NCBI GenBank assembly: GCA_900549325.1
Contig: UROI01000002.1
Location: 1 to 64,000 of the forward strand
DNA from: an uncultured Mycoplasmatota bacterium
GTDB lineage: Bacteria > Bacillota_I > Bacilli_A > RF39 > UBA660
Length of the DNA: 64,000 bases
Reading direction: 5' to 3'
Below, in pieces: positions 17,292 through 26,532 of this stretch. The number at the start of each line of letters is the position of its first letter. The first letter of the stretch is position 1. The translations under genes were made by a program, and so were the position numbers. A model generated the notes under the pieces. It was not told where the DNA came from. It did not search any database and saw nothing but the letters and a program-made list of their open reading frames with translations.

Positions 17292-17363
17292 CACTTCAGG
17301 CCTAAGGTCCTGAAGTGTTTGTTTAAGCCTTAGGTCTTAAACAAAGAGCTATTATATATAAGC
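17292..17363 (-). repeat. Tandem-hairpin element, copy F (inverted relative to the others)
   Basis: Read on the minus strand: box GCTTATATATAATAG (17363-17349), three bases, then H1 (17345-17318) TTTGTTTAAG / CTTAAACAAA around ACCTAAGG. H2 abuts it (17317-17292): CACTTCAGG / CCTGAAGTG around ACCTTAGG. The core CCTAAGG of the first loop is the exact reverse complement of CCTTAGG in the second, so loop-loop pairing is possible. It sits between the virD4 terminator and the rhodanese gene, and is the only copy in this orientation. Confidence 0.82.
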
Positions 17364-17408
17364 ATAATTTATATATTTAGATTAGAATGGTAGGATATTT
17401 GCAAAAAA

Positions 17409-17433
17409 AAAGCCTCTAATAATTAAAGGCTTT
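17409..17433 (-). terminator. Intrinsic terminator at the end of the T4SS operon (virD4)
   Basis: AAAGCCT / AGGCTTT inverted repeat with CTAAT/ATTA inside, followed by a run of nine T on the minus strand. Confidence 0.85.
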
Positions 17434-17436
17434 ATA

Positions 17437-19614
17437 TTAATCATCTGAGAAAAAGTCATCAAAGAAATCGTCATCACTTGTATTATCTGTATACATATTT
17501 TGTAGTTTTTCTTCTGCTGTATTATCTTCTTTAGGTACTGATGCTTTTTCTTCACTTTGTGTCAAATCATTAAATGATATACTTTCTTTATCAGCTAGTG
17601 GTTTAGCTGGCTCCGAAATTACATCTACTGGTTTTTGCTCTTTTTCTTGTTCCTTAGCTTGTTCTTCTTCTCTTTCAATTTCCGCTATTTTAGCATCGAT
17701 CTTCTTAACTAAATCGTCTATGTTGAAACTATCTTCTTCAGGTTCTTGTCTTCCTTGATTACCTAAGAAGCTAGGCATACCGCTACTAAATGGATTTGAA
17801 GATGGACTAGCAAACGGATTTGAACCACCAAATGGGTTACTCATAAATGGATTTGATGAAGATGCAAATGGATTAGACATATTAGGATTAAATTCTCCCA
17901 TTGCAGCCATCTTTTCTTGCTTCTTTGCTTTAACAAATTCTCTTATATCAAATAATTGTAACTCTCTCTTTGGTCTTGCTTCTGGAGTACTTTTTGGATA
18001 TGTTCTACCCCAATCAACTTGGAAGTCTGTTTGAAATTTTGTTTTATATGGAAACATTCTTCTTCTTAAAACAATTATTTCAAACTGATTTAGTCTTTGT
18101 AAATCACTTACTGTTACTAAAGGTGTTGAAGCAGTTTTATCTTTTTCTTTTGATTTTACTTCACCACACATTTTACTTATTTCTTCAAGAGCTGCTATTT
18201 CGCTACTTATCAAATATAGTAAATTACAGTTACCACGAATAGTATCACCATTCTCTTTACCATACACTTGGGTTAACTGTGCGAAGTTTTGAATAATAAA
18301 GGTAAATCTAATTAATCTACTTCTAGCAGCAGTAACCATTGTTGTAACATCTTTTAAAGGTGGCATATTGGCAAACTCATCTAGAATAAAGTTAGTTCTA
18401 TATGGTAACTTTCCACCACTTTCTTGAGCAACATCTATCAATGTTTCATAACACTGTTTAATGAATATTGTAGCAAGAGGATGCAATGTTTTCTTCTCAT
18501 CTTGAACTATTAAGAAAACAGCTGTTTTCTTTCTACCAATATCACGCATATCAAAATCGCTATAAGATAGCATTTCTGATAAATTTTCTCTTGATGAGAA
18601 TAATTTTATTTTTTGTTTAAATGTTGCTATAATACCCTGTTTTGTTTCATCCGCAGTGAAAACAGTACCCGAGGCATTAATGTATGCAGGTTTAGATGGA
18701 TCTTTGGCATTAAAGTACTCTTTTATATAGTTATTGTTTGGACCGCCAAATCTTTCTTCACCTAAGCTACTCATTAAGTTTATACTATTTAAATTTACTT
18801 GAGCTGGTGATGCATCTTCAAATAATCCTAATGCAAGACCTGTAAAATAGTCCGCTGCTGTTTTTTCCCAGAATGGATCGCCGCTACTTTTTTCTTCATA
18901 TAATATATTTAATGCTAAGTCATCAAGTAACTCTATGGCCTTATCTGTATTGCCATCTTTATATAATTGGTAAGGTAGACTCATGGGATTCCATGCATTT
19001 CCATGTTGTGGATCCCTAAAATTTAATGTAACTATATTATAGCCTTCATCTTTTAGTAATGATGCTGTCTCTTCATATAACTCGCCTTTAGGGTCTGTTA
19101 ATATCATTGATTCATTGTGCTTAGCTAATAATTTTATCATTGGTTTAGCTACTATTACGGTTTTACCTGAACCAGTAGCACCCATAACTAACCAGTGGTC
19201 TTCACCATTATCAACCCACATTTTACCTTTTTTACTATATAAGGCTATACCAGCTGCGGGTATTGTCTGATCTTTAATGTTTACTACTTCAAGACCTTTT
19301 TTAAATTCAGCATCAGTTGCCCATCTTGAATAACCTTTTTCTTTCTTTGAACCTATACTAAAACCAAAGCCCTTTTCACGATCAAAAATATATGATTTAA
19401 CCGCTAGAAAAAGTCCTACTAGAGATGCTATAAATAAGAATAATGTCATACCTATGTATCTAGAAGTAAAGGCTTTAAATGGTAAAAATCCATAAAACTT
19501 ATTAGTTGAAGCTAAACTACTTACATTTAGCACTCCTATTGCACATAAATATAATAGAAATACGCAAAAAATTATAAATATAATTAAATCTTTCTTTTCT
19601 ACTTTTATCTTCAT
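17437..19614 (-). CDS. virD4: VirD4/TraG-type coupling ATPase
   Basis: 725 aa. Two N-terminal membrane helices (about 10-33 and 50-72), then the coupling-protein ATPase: Walker A VMGATGSGKTVIVAKP (about 143-158), Walker B TNFILDEFANMP (about 405), and the sensor-like QNFAQLTQVYGKE. It should hand substrates to the T4SS channel. The C-terminal 190 residues are low-complexity: tandem NPFxSS/NPFG repeats (about 575-620), then an acidic/Lys-rich tail ending DDDFFDDFFSDD, which may be a substrate-recognition tail. Own promoter at 19647-19675. It is the last gene of the secretion locus. No relaxase gene lies beside it. Confidence 0.92.
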   Translation of the reverse strand: MKIKVEKKDLIIFIIFCVFLLYLCAIGVLNVSSLASTNKFYGFLPFKAFTSRYIGMTLFLFIASLVGLFLAVKSYIFDREKGFGFSIGSKKEKGYSRWATDAEFKKGLEVVNIKDQTIPAAGIALYSKKGKMWVDNGEDHWLVMGATGSGKTVIVAKPMIKLLAKHNESMILTDPKGELYEETASLLKDEGYNIVTLNFRDPQHGNAWNPMSLPYQLYKDGNTDKAIELLDDLALNILYEEKSSGDPFWEKTAADYFTGLALGLFEDASPAQVNLNSINLMSSLGEERFGGPNNNYIKEYFNAKDPSKPAYINASGTVFTADETKQGIIATFKQKIKLFSSRENLSEMLSYSDFDMRDIGRKKTAVFLIVQDEKKTLHPLATIFIKQCYETLIDVAQESGGKLPYRTNFILDEFANMPPLKDVTTMVTAARSRLIRFTFIIQNFAQLTQVYGKENGDTIRGNCNLLYLISSEIAALEEISKMCGEVKSKEKDKTASTPLVTVSDLQRLNQFEIIVLRRRMFPYKTKFQTDFQVDWGRTYPKSTPEARPKRELQLFDIREFVKAKKQEKMAAMGEFNPNMSNPFASSSNPFMSNPFGGSNPFASPSSNPFSSGMPSFLGNQGRQEPEEDSFNIDDLVKKIDAKIAEIEREEEQAKEQEKEQKPVDVISEPAKPLADKESISFNDLTQSEEKASVPKEDNTAEEKLQNMYTDNTSDDDFFDDFFSDD

Positions 19615-19646
19615 ATAAAAATCTTTCCTTCCAATTAACTACCAAT

Positions 19647-19675
19647 ATTATAGCATTAATAATTTGAATTGTAAA
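19647..19675 (-). promoter_or_regulatory. Promoter of virD4
   Basis: TTTACA (19675-19670), a 17-base spacer and TATAAT (19652-19647) on the minus strand, with a GGAAGGAAAG binding site downstream. Confidence 0.75.
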
Positions 19676-19691
19676 TAAGTTTAATATAAAA

Positions 19692-19725
19692 GAAAAGGCA
19701 TTCCTTAAAAGATGGTCCTGCCTTT
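19692..19725 (-). terminator. Probable terminator after the VirB8-like gene
   Basis: On the minus strand AAAGGCA ... TGCCTTT with a long inner section, followed by TCTTTTATA. It lies between the VirB8-like gene and the virD4 promoter. Confidence 0.55.
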
Positions 19726-19742
19726 CTTTGAGTATTTATTTT

Positions 19743-20603
19743 TTAACTTTTTAAATATATATCTACTTTATAATTCATAATAGATTCTTCACTAAATACA
19801 AACTTGTTACCATTTTTATCAATAACTGAATATACTCTATTATTCTTTATTTTTTCCATTAAACATTTATCTGCTGAAGTTGATATTTGGTTGATATTAC
19901 TATTCATATATTGCTTATAAGAATCAATGGTATCAAATTCAGCCTGTTTCTTCATACTATCACTAAGTAATGAATATGACGAAGTTATATTAGTTCTTAC
20001 TTTTTCTATATAATCAGATAAGTATAAAGAACATATCTCCTCTTTGGTAACTATACTAGGACTATTTACTTTATTATAATCATTACTATTGATACTTATT
20101 TTTTTTATTTTATTAATTATTTTTGTATAATCTGTTTTATTGTCAATTGGATAAAATGATACAGTTAAATTGTTTAAATCCTTTAATATTATTATTTGAA
20201 AACTATCATCAATTTCTTTAGTACTATCATAATTATTCTGAATAATACTTCCTTTTAAGTAATAAATATAATTATTCCTAACATTTACTGAAGTTATTGT
20301 ATTTGCCTTTGCTGATGTATTTATTGGATATGTTATTATTTTATCTAATACATTGTCTATGGTTATTTCATTACTTGATATATAATCTTCATCTAGTAAA
20401 GAATAGATAGCTTCTTTATTATTACTACTAGCATAGTTAACGTATTTATTTACACTGCTAACTATTGAAAAATAATCATTATATTCACTTACCGCTGCTA
20501 GTTTATCACTATTACTTTTTATATTTAATATTAAAACAATTGCTAGTGGTATTACGCAAACAAGTATTACTACAATTAGTGTTTTTATATCATCTTTTTT
20601 CAT
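19743..20603 (-). CDS. Bitopic T4SS component, possibly VirB8/TcpC-like
   Basis: 286 aa. One N-terminal membrane helix (about 7-27) and a large external part with two sections of similar size (about 35-165 and 185-285), each with helix-then-strand character. The second begins CSLYLSDYIEKVRTNITSSY and contains MKKQAEFDTIDSYKQYMN. A single helix followed by one or two NTF2-like folds is the plan of VirB8 and Gram-positive TcpC, and these usually sit beside VirB4/VirB1 genes as here. The assignment rests on position and topology only. ATG at 20603 follows AAGGTGAT; the codon upstream at 20612 lies in that site. Confidence 0.5.
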   Translation of the reverse strand: MKKDDIKTLIVVILVCVIPLAIVLILNIKSNSDKLAAVSEYNDYFSIVSSVNKYVNYASSNNKEAIYSLLDEDYISSNEITIDNVLDKIITYPINTSAKANTITSVNVRNNYIYYLKGSIIQNNYDSTKEIDDSFQIIILKDLNNLTVSFYPIDNKTDYTKIINKIKKISINSNDYNKVNSPSIVTKEEICSLYLSDYIEKVRTNITSSYSLLSDSMKKQAEFDTIDSYKQYMNSNINQISTSADKCLMEKIKNNRVYSVIDKNGNKFVFSEESIMNYKVDIYLKS

Positions 20604-20615
20604 ATGTATCACCTT

Positions 20616-21794
20616 TTATTTACAACCATTTTTTACATAGTTAACGAATTCACTGCTACTTTCTCCTCTTTTAGTACAAGTATTTTTTGTATCATTAGGT
20701 CTTTCAAAATTATAGCAAAAATCATATGTTAGATCTTTACTTGATGATGTTCCTTCGGAAACTCCTTTATAAAGTGTTGGATAGTTATTTTCTAGTTCAT
20801 ATAACAAGAAACCTACTTGTCCACCTATTGTATCGTAGTTATTAGGAAAAGTTGTCTTCAGATTATTCCATCTTTCATTATGCCATTGACATAATCCATA
20901 ACTGGTTGGTACACCATTTTCATAATCACCATATGCGTTATAATCAAATGAACTTTCATGATTGATATTAGTCATTAATGCAATTATTCCATTTTCTGAT
21001 ATTCCATTTGCTCTTAATGTTAAGCAAACACTTTGCTTATTAGAATCACCATCAACAGAACCACCATATTTGCCCTTTGGTCTAGGATTAGTTGCAGATA
21101 TATAGTTGCTTGGATCAACATAACTACCATTGACCATAACTCCAAAATGTAGATGTGCACCTGTCGAAGAACCACTATTTCCTATTTTTCCAATAACTTG
21201 ACCTTGTTTTACTTTATCTCCTGATCGAACTGTAATACTATTCTTAGCCATATGGGCATACACTGTATAAGTACCATCAGCATGAAGAATTTTAACGAAG
21301 TTTCCAAAGCCACCGCCATCAGTATTTCCGTAATAACCATTGTCGTTATATTGTACATCACTATCGGATGTTGGATATACAATTTCTCCTTCTTCAGCAG
21401 CAATTACATTTACTGTCCCTACTCCACCTGCTCCTGGAGATATATCTAGACCATTATGATTGCTTGTTCTAAAGCCATCATCGCCACCAAACTCTGATGT
21501 AATGGTGATACTTACAGGTTCACCATCAGCATATGTTACACCATTTTCAGTTCTTGTCTCTGAACTTCCTACTGGCCACCAATATGTATTTTTTTCTTTT
21601 ATCTTAGAATAATCATTATATGCATATGAATTTCCTGAACTACCACCAATTTCTAGATTATCTATCCAAAGTGGTGATGTTAATATTACAATAAATATTA
21701 CTGGAAAAAAAGCAATTAATGTTGCTATACCAATTATAACTACCTTTTGTTTAATACTTAAACCTTTCCATTTTTTTAATAAAACTTTCCACAT
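20616..21794 (-). CDS. VirB1-like bifunctional wall hydrolase (M23 peptidase plus tail-lysozyme domain)
   Basis: 392 aa. A membrane helix at about 18-40 anchors the protein. An M23 (LytM) endopeptidase follows at about 75-230 with both zinc motifs: HNGLDIS and HLHFG. The C-terminal region (about 250-392) looks like a phage tail-lysozyme domain, with ENGIIALMTNINHESSFDYN holding the catalytic-type glutamate and SYGLCQWH. Such two-domain enzymes (PrgK-like) open peptidoglycan for assembly of Gram-positive T4SSs. ATG at 21794 follows AGGTGGTGAT; the longer frame start at 21806 is inside that site. It is followed by the VirB8-like gene. Confidence 0.88.
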   Translation of the reverse strand: MWKVLLKKWKGLSIKQKVVIIGIATLIAFFPVIFIVILTSPLWIDNLEIGGSSGNSYAYNDYSKIKEKNTYWWPVGSSETRTENGVTYADGEPVSITITSEFGGDDGFRTSNHNGLDISPGAGGVGTVNVIAAEEGEIVYPTSDSDVQYNDNGYYGNTDGGGFGNFVKILHADGTYTVYAHMAKNSITVRSGDKVKQGQVIGKIGNSGSSTGAHLHFGVMVNGSYVDPSNYISATNPRPKGKYGGSVDGDSNKQSVCLTLRANGISENGIIALMTNINHESSFDYNAYGDYENGVPTSYGLCQWHNERWNNLKTTFPNNYDTIGGQVGFLLYELENNYPTLYKGVSEGTSSSKDLTYDFCYNFERPNDTKNTCTKRGESSSEFVNYVKNGCK

Positions 21795-21819
21795 TAATAT
21801 CACCACCTAATGGAGAGTA

Positions 21820-23604
21820 TTATAATCCTCCACCTGAGCCAAATGACTCTAATTCATCTTCTGTTACTATTGCGTTTATTTGCATTCTTCTATTACCACA
21901 TACAAATAATGCTTCACCTTGGCTAAATCTCTTTATACCTTCTTTTTCATTTTCATTTAAATCTATTAACATTGATAAGTCTTCAACTGATTGTTTCTTT
22001 AATCCCATAACTAAATAATATGAAGAGTTATCAAATATTGCCTTACCATGCATTAATATTCCATCTGCTACAAAGTCTGATGGTTGCTGAGTAATTATTA
22101 TTGTTCCTGTATTGTATTTTCTTGCTCTTCTTTGAACTTGGGCTAAGAATTCTGCTCCTAGTTCATTTTTAGCTCCTAATAATACGTGTGCTTCATCTAC
22201 TGATAGTACTGTATTTTTATTTGGGTCTAAGCATAGTCCCCAAGCAAACTTAAGTACATTAAATAATAGTGCATTTCTTATGTTAACATCTGAATTCATT
22301 AATTCTTTTATATTGAATACTAGAAAATCACTATCAGTATTTATTGAAGTATGACCATTAAAGTAATATTGTAATTCTCTTACAAATGGTCTTAATTTTA
22401 ATTCTAGTCTTTCCATAACATCTCTTTCATGAGTTTTCTCAGTCATTGATGTTAATTTACTTGTTACTGTTACATATACATCACTAAATGTTGGAAATTG
22501 ATTTGAAGTAAATTTAGTAAAATCTGAAGTAAAGGTTATGCCGAATCTAGCATATGTATCTTGCACTACCTCACTAAATAGTGTTAATACATCATCTTCA
22601 ATATCTGGAGCATAATACTTCATGAATGCTTTTAATGATTGTAAAGTTTTATTAAGTACAGTGTAACCTAATCCTGACCTTATTTCATTTTCATCAGCAT
22701 CCATTATTATTTCAAGTGGATTTACCATTCCGTATTCTCCACCCTTACCTAAGTCTACTACATCGCCACCATACATTTTTGTCATTTCACTTATTTCGCC
22801 TTCAGGGTCTACTGCTACTATTTGATAGCCATTTCTTATATGACTACGAAGTATTAATTTAGCTGCTGTTGATTTACCTGATCCTGAAGTACCTAATATA
22901 ATCATGTTGGCATTATTTCTATTGCTTTCTTTTCTTATTTGATATAAGAACTGATTAAATAGTACAACACCACCAGAGAAATCCACTCCAAGAAGTGTTG
23001 ATAATCCATCATCTTTGATGCTATCAAAGATGAATGGATACATTGCTGCCATTGTTGGAGATGGCATTGGCGTACCAATTCTACTTTCTATTATTTGTTT
23101 GTCAAATATAGGAAGGATAGATTTCAATACTCTTTCTTGTTCAAATCTAAGAGGTATAGCTCTCATTTCCATAGCATCAAGATAATTCTTAATACTAACT
23201 TTCTTATTTTCTAATTCTTCTCTAGTATCAGCAGTAATCATTATATGCATTTGAAAATCAAATGTTTTTGCTTGTGAAGCAGTAAACTGCTGAATAAAAT
23301 ATTCTAATGAATCAACGTCTTGTCTTATTCTTTCCTGTATTGTTCTATCTTTTTCTTGCTGGTATTTACTTTTTAGATCTGATATTTCTTTATTTAGCAT
23401 TTTGGCTAGTACTGAAAATGGTAATGGAATGTGCTTAATAACCATTTTTACACCAGACATATTTGTTAAATTGGATAAATATCCTGGGCCAATTAATCTA
23501 GGATATGATATTACTGTTAATATAGTAGCATATCTATCACTGATAACAAAATCAGCAGGATTAAATTGTAATCCTTTCGGAGCTAGTTCACTTTTAAAAT
23601 TCAT
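21820..23604 (-). CDS. virB4: VirB4-type ATPase, main (C-terminal) chain
   Basis: 594 aa. Residues 1-230 match the middle part of VirB4 (YPRLIGPGYLSNLTNMSGVK, then MRAIPLRFEQERVLKSILP). The ATPase domain carries Walker A ILGTSGSGKSTAAKL (about 236-250), Walker B TVLSVDEAHVLL (about 456), and IIITQQPSDF. It powers assembly and substrate transfer. The usual N-terminal 180 residues are absent and are encoded by the preceding ORF, whose TAA stop shares a base with this ATG (TAATG). So VirB4 is made as two chains, or as one family split by gene fission. Its substrate-facing end GSGGGL is unusual but intact. Confidence 0.92.
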   Translation of the reverse strand: MNFKSELAPKGLQFNPADFVISDRYATILTVISYPRLIGPGYLSNLTNMSGVKMVIKHIPLPFSVLAKMLNKEISDLKSKYQQEKDRTIQERIRQDVDSLEYFIQQFTASQAKTFDFQMHIMITADTREELENKKVSIKNYLDAMEMRAIPLRFEQERVLKSILPIFDKQIIESRIGTPMPSPTMAAMYPFIFDSIKDDGLSTLLGVDFSGGVVLFNQFLYQIRKESNRNNANMIILGTSGSGKSTAAKLILRSHIRNGYQIVAVDPEGEISEMTKMYGGDVVDLGKGGEYGMVNPLEIIMDADENEIRSGLGYTVLNKTLQSLKAFMKYYAPDIEDDVLTLFSEVVQDTYARFGITFTSDFTKFTSNQFPTFSDVYVTVTSKLTSMTEKTHERDVMERLELKLRPFVRELQYYFNGHTSINTDSDFLVFNIKELMNSDVNIRNALLFNVLKFAWGLCLDPNKNTVLSVDEAHVLLGAKNELGAEFLAQVQRRARKYNTGTIIITQQPSDFVADGILMHGKAIFDNSSYYLVMGLKKQSVEDLSMLIDLNENEKEGIKRFSQGEALFVCGNRRMQINAIVTEDELESFGSGGGL

Positions 23605-24161
23605 TATGAAATCACCGTCCCAAAATTAGTTGTCATTCCACTATTAAGGAAATTATCAAGTATTATTCTTAAATCATCATTAGATACTTGTTTAGACTCT
23701 AAACCTGCATTAGCAAGTCCAGTAATTAGAGTTCTAAGTCTTTTTTGTATCAAATCGTCATTCTTTTCTTTAAATAATATATAGTACTCAGTATCAGTAA
23801 TATTATTATTCATAAAATCATTGGCCTTATCTATATCTTGATTGATTAACTTTCTAACTGCTGGATTCGGAGTTTGATTATATAATAACTGTAATCTAGC
23901 AAGATAGTTATTTAGATCTACTGGTCTATCTGCTGATATTAACCAAAATTCAAAATCTATTGTATTATAGAAATTCTTTAAAGCAATTATAGTATTATCT
24001 TGTGTACCTTGATCCAAGATAAAGATATTTCTTGGCTTTATTTTTACCCCTGTTACTTTTAGTTTGTTATCAAGTATTATTGCTCCATTAGCAATACTTT
24101 TAATTGGTAACCAATCTTCAGTATACTTTGAACTATTTTTTGTCGTCGCCGAATTTTTCAT
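23604..24161 (-). CDS. VirB4 N-terminal-domain protein (split VirB4)
   Basis: 185 aa from the chosen ATG. The start EDWLPIKSIANGAIILDNKL resembles the opening of TraC/VirB4 proteins (DWLPIKDI..G.I.L), and FWLISADRPVDLNNYLARLQ matches the following region. No Walker motif, as expected for this part. Translation begins at 24161, after GAGAGG; the open frame to 24239 overlaps PrgI and is unlikely. The gene overlaps PrgI by 29 bases in another frame and shares one base with the ATPase gene. It should pair with the ATPase chain, forming the membrane-proximal domain that meets VirB3/PrgI. Confidence 0.75.
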   Translation of the reverse strand: MKNSATTKNSSKYTEDWLPIKSIANGAIILDNKLKVTGVKIKPRNIFILDQGTQDNTIIALKNFYNTIDFEFWLISADRPVDLNNYLARLQLLYNQTPNPAVRKLINQDIDKANDFMNNNITDTEYYILFKEKNDDLIQKRLRTLITGLANAGLESKQVSNDDLRIILDNFLNSGMTTNFGTVIS

Positions 24162-24453
24162 AGAAACACCAACCTCTCCATATATAATTTCTTCTTTCTG
24201 TAAAAAATCTAAATACACTTTGTATAGCACATAAAACATTATGATAATTTGGTATTGGCACTACCAGTAGGCCAGTTACTCCTACTGGTAGACATGATAT
24301 CAATATCATTACAGTATCACTTGAATCAACAAATACTAATAATAATAAAGTTACCACCATTCCTGTACCAAACATAATTAAATCAAATGGTCTAAATATA
24401 TTAAATATCAATGTACCTCTTTTAGCATTAGCCGGTACTAAATATCCATTCAC
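24133..24453 (-). CDS. PrgI/VirB3-like T4SS membrane protein
   Basis: 106 aa. Begins GYLVPANAKRGTLIFNIFRP followed by two closely spaced membrane helices (about 24-42 and 47-68), then a basic cytoplasmic tail. This is the PrgI family plan: an inner-membrane subunit that binds VirB4 and is always beside it. The start is GTG at 24453 (GTG AAT GGA TAT) after GGAGTGTGAT; the ATG just downstream is out of frame. It lies between the VirB6 gene and the split VirB4 genes, the normal order. Confidence 0.82.
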   Translation of the reverse strand: MNGYLVPANAKRGTLIFNIFRPFDLIMFGTGMVVTLLLLVFVDSSDTVMILISCLPVGVTGLLVVPIPNYHNVLCAIQSVFRFFTERRNYIWRGWCFYEKFGDDKK

Positions 24454-24474
24454 TATGTATCACACTCCTTTTTA

Positions 24475-26520
24475 TCAATAATAATTCGAACCATCAAACT
24501 CGTCATTATCATTACTATTATTTTTATTTTGACTATTATCATTATAATAATTTGGGTTTACATACGGATTATCATCATCGCTATCTCCTCTAGATGTTGT
24601 ATCTGCGGTAAATTGACTGTGTCCCGTTTCGTATGGGTTCCCATCATCACTACCATTTGTTACATTACTGCTTCTTCTGGATGTTGCATCTGTGGCAAAT
24701 TGACTATGTCCTGTTTCATATGGATTGCCATCATCACTGCCATTTGTTATATTTTCAAATGTGGAATTTCTAATGTTGGGGGTTGAGTTTTGTAGATTTT
24801 GTCCCACACTATTTTCTCCATTACCCTGATTGTTGCTACCACTAGGTTTAGCACCTGCCGGATGTAGCGATTTGTACATGCTGATTTGATCTTCTCTTCT
24901 CGCATCAGCACCATATCTCTTTCTCATGTTGTCGTGAGTTTTTTGAGCGTCACTAAGAGCCTTAGCAGCAGCATTCTTTCTTTCGACTGCTCTTTTTATT
25001 TCATCAGAATCCCCACTTGCTCTAGCAATTTCGTATGCCTCATCTGCTGCCTTATTCTCATCTTTAGCCTTTTTCAATTCAAGATAACTATTCTTGAACT
25101 CTTCGTTTTTAAATGCACTTGCAATGTTATCACTACCATATTTATCATATAAGTGTTTTCCTGGCTTTTCTAGTTCTTTAATTTCTGCGGCGTTCTTTCT
25201 ATCTTCTTTCCATCTATCATAATTAGTTTTTAATTTCCCACCAGTCTTGTTCCATATTGCATTTCCCGCGGCTTTACCAGTATGACTCCATGCAAAATTT
25301 CCTGCTTTTTTACCTAGATTACCTGCATAGCCTAATACTTTGTTGGCTGCTCCACCTAATAGCGGTACATCAGCAAATGTTTTCTTTAATCCTTTAACGC
25401 CAAAGCCAAGGGTTGCTGCTCCACCGCCCATATTTGGAAATAAATCCTTTAATAGATCTGGAACCCTTTTACCAAACATTAATAATCCTATAATTAAAAA
25501 TATTTTTACCCATATATATGTTCCATCACTTTGACTAATTCCTGTACTATCGAATAGTGCTACATCATCATTCATAATAGTTAGCACTAAGTTTGATAAG
25601 GTAACAATAAAATATATTATTGCAAGTCTCACAAATAAATCTAGATATGTTGTAGTGCATTGTTTTATCCAATTTTTGAATGCACCCTCCGGATCTGATA
25701 TGTATGATAGTATAGGAATTGGTGCAATCAATTGTAGATAAGCTAACTGAAATACACGCACTGATACACTAATACAATAAGTAATTAATATCCATATTAC
25801 CGCCAAAGCTACAATTGGAGAAAACAAAAAGTCCCATGATATTACATAATGTCCATTTTTTCTTAATGTTAAATAGTATGTCATGCTGTTGAAGTCTTTA
25901 ATACTTCCGTCTTTTAAACTTTGCTTTATAGTCTCATAATTTCTTTTATATAGAAATACATCCATATCACTTCCATCTAAATCTTTATACTCATATCCAC
26001 CATCTAATTCACCAGGATTGGTTTCCCTAAAAAAGCAAAAATACAAATCTACTGCTAGCGTTCTTCCAAAATTTTCAACATTAATACTTTCATCATCCGG
26101 AGAAATCATTCTATATATTATGTTATTTCCTTCTGTTCCAACAATTGTATTTTGTAATTTAAATGCAAGTTTAAATAAACTAGGAGTTATTCCAAGCAAT
26201 ACAATTGACATTACACATCTCATTATTATATTTCCAAAGCCATTTTTTTTATCGGTCAATTTTTCAGGATCCACTAGAGATTGTATCAATGAAAATGACA
26301 ATTTAAATATCATAAAAAGTCCAAGAATCATTCCAACTCTAGTATATATTTTTTGAATATAAGTTGAATTTAATATTTGCGCTCTAGCTAAAATCATAAA
26401 TAAATTATATATGCTGATTATAAAACTATATAGTTGTGCTGATATCCATCCAAAAAATGTCCTTATTGCTTGTTCAATAATAAGTCCAATGTTATCAAAT
26501 ATTCCCAATTGATAAATCAT
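24475..26520 (-). CDS. VirB6/TrbL-like channel protein with a repetitive C-terminus
   Basis: 681 aa. About seven to eight hydrophobic segments in residues 1-345 (for example FFGWISAQLYSFIISIYNLF and VLLGITPSLFKLAF), as in VirB6-type polytopic channel subunits of Gram-positive T4SSs (PrgH family). After them a Gly-rich linker (GGGAATLGFGVKGL), a charged helix (about 470-540) and an Asn/Asp-rich tail. The tail has a duplicated block NGSDDGNPYETGHSQF (about 601 and 631), with a third partial DDDNPY. AGGAGG precedes the ATG. It follows the large pilin-domain protein by 12 bases. Confidence 0.82.
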   Translation of the reverse strand: MIYQLGIFDNIGLIIEQAIRTFFGWISAQLYSFIISIYNLFMILARAQILNSTYIQKIYTRVGMILGLFMIFKLSFSLIQSLVDPEKLTDKKNGFGNIIMRCVMSIVLLGITPSLFKLAFKLQNTIVGTEGNNIIYRMISPDDESINVENFGRTLAVDLYFCFFRETNPGELDGGYEYKDLDGSDMDVFLYKRNYETIKQSLKDGSIKDFNSMTYYLTLRKNGHYVISWDFLFSPIVALAVIWILITYCISVSVRVFQLAYLQLIAPIPILSYISDPEGAFKNWIKQCTTTYLDLFVRLAIIYFIVTLSNLVLTIMNDDVALFDSTGISQSDGTYIWVKIFLIIGLLMFGKRVPDLLKDLFPNMGGGAATLGFGVKGLKKTFADVPLLGGAANKVLGYAGNLGKKAGNFAWSHTGKAAGNAIWNKTGGKLKTNYDRWKEDRKNAAEIKELEKPGKHLYDKYGSDNIASAFKNEEFKNSYLELKKAKDENKAADEAYEIARASGDSDEIKRAVERKNAAAKALSDAQKTHDNMRKRYGADARREDQISMYKSLHPAGAKPSGSNNQGNGENSVGQNLQNSTPNIRNSTFENITNGSDDGNPYETGHSQFATDATSRRSSNVTNGSDDGNPYETGHSQFTADTTSRGDSDDDNPYVNPNYYNDNSQNKNNSNDNDEFDGSNYY
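24580..24750 (-). repeat. In-gene tandem duplication in the VirB6-like C-terminus
   Basis: The coding DNA for NGSDDGNPYETGHSQF occurs twice about 90 bases apart with few base differences (GGTTCCCATCATCACT at 24646 on and GGATTGCCATCATCACT at 24721 on, plus strand). This is a recent internal duplication that keeps the frame. Confidence 0.7.
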
Positions 26521-26532
26521 ACTAATAACCTC

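Noticed and set aside
23604..24239. Using the longest frame (211 aa) for the VirB4 N-terminal-domain gene
   Set aside because: The extra 26 residues overlap PrgI coding and do not resemble the family; ATG 24161 has a binding site and begins the conserved region.
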